Assembly (NCBI RefSeq): GCF_008386495.1
Contig: NZ_VTHJ01000084.1
Span: 1 to 33,146, forward strand
Reading direction: 5' to 3'
From: Streptomyces tailanensis
GTDB taxonomy: Bacteria > Actinomycetota > Actinomycetes > Streptomycetales > Streptomycetaceae
Length of the DNA stretch: 33,146 nt
Below the pieces are notes generated by a model that made no database searches, was not told the origin of the DNA, and worked only from the letters and a program-made list of their open reading frames with translations. How positions within the stretch are numbered: position 1 is the first letter of the stretch; the number at the start of each line of letters is the position of its first letter. Shown piece by piece: positions 30,701 to 33,146 of this stretch. Made by a program: the position numbers and the translations under genes.

Positions 30701-33146
30701 CGTCTGCTGCGCGACCGGGGCGTGCGCGCCGACGACGTGGTGGCCGTGGTCGCCGGCCGGTCGGCCACCACGCTGGTCGCGATCCTCGGCGTCCTCAAGG
30801 CCGGCGCCGCCTGGCTGCCGCTCGACCCGGCCCACCCGGCGCCCCGGCTCGCCGGGACGCTCGGCGACTCCGGCGCGCGGCTGGTGCTTACCGAGGAGCG
30901 CCACACCGGTGTCCTGACCGCCACCGACCTGCCCGTGGTCGTCCTGGACGAGTCGTGGTCCGCGCTCGCCGGTGTGGACGACGCGCCACTGCCCAGCGTG
31001 ACGTACCCCGCCGGCGCGGCGTACGTGCTGTACACCTCGGGCTCGGAAGGGGCGCAGAAGGGGGTGGTCGGCACCCACGAGGCGTTGGTGAACCGACTGC
31101 GCTGGATGTGGAAGGCCTACCCCTACGCTCCCGGCGAGGTGGCCTGCCAGCGGGTGGCCGGTACGTTCGTGGACGCGGCGGCGGAGCTGTTCGGGCCGCT
31201 GCTCGCGGGTGTCGGACTCGTGGTGTTCGACGACGAGATGGCGGCCGACGCCTCGCGACTCGTCCACGCGCTGCGCGAGGAGCGGGTCACCCGCCTCGTC
31301 GTCGTGCCCTCGCTGCTGCGGGTACTGCTCCTGGCGCTGGAGGGCTCGGGACAGAGCCTGCCCGCGCTGCGGTACGTGACGGTGAGCGGCGAGACGATGC
31401 CACCCGACCTGCTGGCACGCTTCCGCGAACTCCTGCCCCACACCCGGCTGCTGAACCTGTACGGCTGCACCGAGGTAGCAGCGGACGCCACCTGGCACGA
31501 CGCCGGCACTGCCGCCTCCCCGGGGGCGCCGACCGGCGATCCCGCCGAGAGTGTGCCGATCGGACGGCCCCTCACCGGGGTGCGGGTGTACCTGCTCGAT
31601 GGTGCCGGAAGCCTGGTGCCCGTCGGCGCGCCGGGCGAGATCCACGTGGGCGGAGCGGGCCTGGCGCGCGGCTATCTGAACGACCCGGCCCGCACCGCCG
31701 AGCGGTTCGTGCCCGATCCCTTCTCCACCGAGCCGGGCGCACGCCTGTACCGCACCGGGGACCTGGCGCGCTACCGGGCGGACGGGACGCTGGAGTTCCT
31801 CGGCCGCGCCGATGCTCAGGTGAAGGTGCGCGGCGTACGGGTGGAGCCCACGGAGATCGAGGCCGCGCTCGTGCGGCACCCGAAGGTACGGGCCGTCGCC
31901 GTCGTCGCCGCCCCGGCCGGGGAGGAACGGCGTCTGGTGGCCCACGTCGTCGCCGAGGACGGGACGGAGAGCGACGAGCTGCGGTGGTTCCTCGTCGAAC
32001 GGCTCCCGGCGGCGCTGCTGCCCTCCGCGTACGTGTTCACCGATGCGTTGCCCCTCACCTCCAGTGGCAAGATCGCCCGTCGCGAGCTGGCGGCGGCTTT
32101 CGGTGAGCCGCTCACCGAGAAGGCGCGGGAGCCGCGCACGGAGACGGAACGGCGGCTGCGGGATGTCTGGGCGGAGGAGCTGGACATCCCGGAAATTCCG
32201 CTGGCCTCCAGCCTCTTCGATCTGGGCGGCAGCTCCCTCACCGCGATGCGCCTGGCCCTGCGGATCCAGGCCGTGTGCGGCATCGCCATCGACGCGCGCG
32301 AATTGTTCACGGCGCCCTCCGTGGCGGCCATGGCGGCGCTCGTGGACGAGCGGGCGGGATCGGCCCTCGCCCCCATCTCCCGGCTCGCCGGATCCGGCCC
32401 CGCGCCGCTGTCGTTCGCGCAGCAGCGGCTGTGGTTCCTTCAGCACTACCAGCCGGACAGCTCCGCGCTGAACCTGCCGTACGCGCTGCGGCTGCGCGGC
32501 CCGCTGGACGCCGGGGCGTTGGAGCGCGCCCTGAGCGCGGCGGTCGCCCGGCACGACATCCTGCGCACCTCCTTCCCCGTGAGGGACGGGCAGCCGGTGG
32601 AGGCGGTCGCAGAGCCCCGCCCTGTCGACCTGTCCGTCACCGATCTGAGCGGACTGCCGCCGGCCGAGCGGTCCGCGACGGCGCTGCGGCTCGCCCGGGC
32701 CGAGGCATGCTGTCCCTTCGACCTGGCGGCCGGGCCCGCGCTGCGCACACGGCTGCTGCGGCTGAGTGCGGACGAGCATCTGCTCGTCGTCGTCCTGCAC
32801 CACGTGGTGGCCGACGGCTGGTCGCTGCGCGTCCTCGTCGATGACATCGCCCGCGGCTATGCGGACGGCGACGCTGTGCTGCCGGCCCCGCCCGTGCGGT
32901 ACGCCGACTACGCGGTCTGGCAGCGGGAGACGCTGACGGACGAGCGGCTGGCGGAGGGCCTGTCGTATTGGCGCGGGGAGCTGGCCGGTGCTCCGGCGCT
33001 GCTCGAACTGCCCTCAGACCGGCCCCGTTCGCCCGGAGCCACGGCCCCGGCCGGGATCCGCGAGGTCGTCATTCCTCGCGAGTTGTCGGAGGAGGTGCGG
33101 GTGTTGGCGCGTGGTGAGCGGGTGACGGTGTTCATGGTGTTGCTGG
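24734..33146 (+). CDS. Hybrid PKS-NRPS: KS-AT-ACP-aminotransferase-C-A-PCP-C (3' end outside window)
   Basis: ATG 24734 overlaps the previous stop (ATGA). GTG 24770, after a strong GAGGAGG, is a good alternative. At least 2804 residues are present. KS (17-440) has Cys185, His321 and His361. AT (538-845) has Ser635 in GHSLGE and SPFH at the specificity site, closest to the malonyl HAFH. ACP (918-995) carries Ser955, then a Pro-rich linker. A class III (glutamate-semialdehyde type) aminotransferase (about 1050-1490) has PLP Lys1328. C (1500-1935) has HHIAADG. A (1950-2455) has the code VDAVTSLADK, near the beta-alanine code. PCP carries Ser2501. A second C begins near 2550 with HHVVADG and is truncated. 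With no KR present, malonate extension followed by transamination should give a beta-amine, as in the mycosubtilin/iturin synthetases. Confidence 0.94.
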   Translation, partial: MTGHGNESEEAQVNPSDIAIVGMAIRCPGAANLGEFWDNLVNGAESISFFESEELEPSAFFPVDPGHPDFVPAAGIVPDIDMFDAGFFGIPRAEAEVMDPQHRLFLECAWEAMEDAGHDLTHYDGNVSIYAGSASSTYALTMMPRAGTRLRSYQGLVGNDKDYLATRVSYKLNLSGEAITVQTACSTSLVAVHLACQSILTGQSDVALAGGVSLQPYQKTGYLYVDDAIFSRDGHCRAFDKSAEGTVFSNGLGLVVLKRLSDAVRDRDRVYAVIRGSFVNNDASAKVSYTAPSVDAQAAVIAGALEFADVPASTIGYVETHGTGTTLGDPIEIAALTQAFRQSTDDRQFCAIGSVKTNIGHLNTVAGVAGLIKTALVLHHKKIPASLNFEEPNPQIPFEGSPFYVNTQLRDFVSRQGPRRAGVSAFGIGGTNAHVVLEEAPAPCPERPGRPGGAHLLTVSARTPSALRALAGRHHDRLAGCPEDAVADYCFTAAAGRAHQPHRLAMAAGSAAGLREALRRYRDGEDLGEGASAGEARENPVIVMQFTGHGVPYPGMGAGLYRTHRAYQETLDECQEHLRPYLERPLLDYLDPHDKAAAHLHDVRIAQPVFFAVQYALARQWEAWDVRPGAVIGHSLGEYVAACVAGVFSPADGLRLAAERGRLLSELPDAGLMAAVAAPEDEVLAALESHRDQVSVAAVNAADRVVISGAREAVLAISAAFKERGTRVRRLEMPSPFHSPLIEPMLPEFRKVLESVRYATPRVPLVSCTTGGQVPASEPLGPGHWLAHLRRPVRFADGLATLARQGCAVFLEVGTRPTLSRLGPRAVPGAGLTWVPGLDPDTDDQHAVAAALGALYTRGADVDWSIVADGPRQRVTLPTYPFERQRYWMDDAAPELARPAVSTAPRRPEADGAGHGARDEAAITRRLRADVAQLLRTEPEAVDPKAKLLEAGLDSLAMIEIAQVVREEYEVRLTVRQLMSDLPTLASVASFVARHQRAVERPPAPEAPSVPPSPEPATPGPDGADPARPEPFVPYRPITVADDAGSGGQRELAEFVASYVARTAGSKRLAARHRPTLADNDNRVLSDFRMSVKEMLYPIVAERSRGSRIWDVDGNEYIDVMMGYGVNLFGHSPAFVTDAIREQLDRGVHLGAQSPLAGEVAALLCAQTGMARAAFCNSGSEAVMTALRLARAATGRALVVMFAGSYHGVFDGTLGRRQQLRPDAPTTPIAPGVPQHMVDDLLVLDYDDPGSLDVIAARGHELAAVLVEPVQSRRPDVRPAAFLRRLRELTEKSGTALVFDEVITGFRPHPGGAQALFGVRADIATYGKVIGGGLPIGAVAGDTRFLDAIDGGAWRYGDDSYPAADTTFFAGTFCKHPLAMAGAHATLTELARRGPGFQEELNRRTTAMTDRLNDVFEAEGVPVSAVHFGSLFRFASRQDIHLLYHQLVHRGIHLREGHNAFLSAAHTDEDVDRVVTAVQESVAALRAMGRLPSSPSDGAFPVTGGQRPLLSLAALDPEGSAAYHQTSALRLTGPLDTAALSRVLRRVVDRHEALRTVFDAEHGTQRVVRRPVLGLPVTERRGAGAVTGDLLAGIAAEERRPFDLARGPLLRSRLVRLDEDSHLFVLTAHHIAADGWSLGLLLAEIAESYAAERRGEDDGRPRPVTFRQYASWLDHQLTDPRHEAYWAEQLRAPVPVLDLPTDHQRPAVRTFRGARHRVTVEAELLGRLRQVATRCGGTPFMLLLSAYQALLHRLTGQDDFIVGIPVAGRTMPGSDRMVGHCTNLLPLRSRLDGRTPFDELLARCREDLLDAYEHQDFPLSAMTERFGITLDPARSPLVEAVFNLDRPTVLPRLADVDAERVALPVTHAQFDLALNAVEEDGRLVLDFDYRADLYDAGTIEWWARHYVNLLRDVAERPGTPLAGLALLTGAERDRVLRQWNHTDRATGEPACLHELFTAQAERTPDAVCVTHGERGLTYREVDRRSGQLGRLLRDRGVRADDVVAVVAGRSATTLVAILGVLKAGAAWLPLDPAHPAPRLAGTLGDSGARLVLTEERHTGVLTATDLPVVVLDESWSALAGVDDAPLPSVTYPAGAAYVLYTSGSEGAQKGVVGTHEALVNRLRWMWKAYPYAPGEVACQRVAGTFVDAAAELFGPLLAGVGLVVFDDEMAADASRLVHALREERVTRLVVVPSLLRVLLLALEGSGQSLPALRYVTVSGETMPPDLLARFRELLPHTRLLNLYGCTEVAADATWHDAGTAASPGAPTGDPAESVPIGRPLTGVRVYLLDGAGSLVPVGAPGEIHVGGAGLARGYLNDPARTAERFVPDPFSTEPGARLYRTGDLARYRADGTLEFLGRADAQVKVRGVRVEPTEIEAALVRHPKVRAVAVVAAPAGEERRLVAHVVAEDGTESDELRWFLVERLPAALLPSAYVFTDALPLTSSGKIARRELAAAFGEPLTEKAREPRTETERRLRDVWAEELDIPEIPLASSLFDLGGSSLTAMRLALRIQAVCGIAIDARELFTAPSVAAMAALVDERAGSALAPISRLAGSGPAPLSFAQQRLWFLQHYQPDSSALNLPYALRLRGPLDAGALERALSAAVARHDILRTSFPVRDGQPVEAVAEPRPVDLSVTDLSGLPPAERSATALRLARAEACCPFDLAAGPALRTRLLRLSADEHLLVVVLHHVVADGWSLRVLVDDIARGYADGDAVLPAPPVRYADYAVWQRETLTDERLAEGLSYWRGELAGAPALLELPSDRPRSPGATAPAGIREVVIPRELSEEVRVLARGERVTVFMVLL

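Noticed and set aside
30236..32803. 855-residue antisense open frame
   Set aside because: Shadow of the hybrid synthase; low-complexity composition typical of GC-rich reverse frames.

Overview
The window comes from a high-GC actinomycete, most likely Streptomyces or a close relative. The evidence is strongly G/C-biased third codon positions, frequent GTG starts, tightly overlapping genes, and rare TTA leucine codons confined to two biosynthetic genes. Almost all of it belongs to one NRPS/PKS natural-product gene cluster. The cluster runs off the right edge, and possibly the left. I see no rRNA, tRNA, CRISPR array, insertion sequence, MbtH-like gene, thioesterase or pathway regulator.

Left part (1-5836). 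A divergent malic-enzyme-like oxidoreductase (minus strand) faces a three-gene overlapping operon: an SbnB-type dehydrogenase, an ornithine-carbamoyltransferase-like protein with an altered substrate loop, and a threonine-synthase-like PLP enzyme. A SyrP-type Fe(II)/2-oxoglutarate dioxygenase converges on this operon. Between 5837 and 6439 lies a lower-GC divergent control region holding a 14-bp perfect palindrome, TTGA repeats spaced 21 bp apart, and a pair of mutually exclusive hairpins.

Right part (6440 to the end). This looks like one long operon. It holds a two-module NRPS (degenerate C-A-PCP-C-A-PCP), two half-transporters forming an asymmetric ABC exporter, a free-standing degenerate condensation-like protein, and an SbnA-type synthase. 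It continues with an NRPS of FAAL-ACP-C-A-PCP and a hybrid megasynthase of KS-AT-ACP-aminotransferase-C-A-PCP-C, which is cut by the window end.

Working model (inference). SbnA and SbnB homologues make L-2,3-diaminopropionate. The carbamoyltransferase may convert it to 3-ureidoalanine (albizziine), as proposed for zwittermicin and viomycin-type pathways. A FAAL-activated acid starts a chain, one residue is added, malonate extends it, and the embedded aminotransferase turns the beta-ketone into a beta-amine. If the first residue is an alpha-amino acid, this yields an acylated 3,4-diamino acid. The next module has a near beta-alanine specificity code. Three of the four A domains lack the usual Asp235, several C domains lack the catalytic His, and the exporter has one fully degenerate ATP site. 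The combination matches no product I can name, so the cluster may make an undescribed ureido/beta-amino (lipo)peptide.
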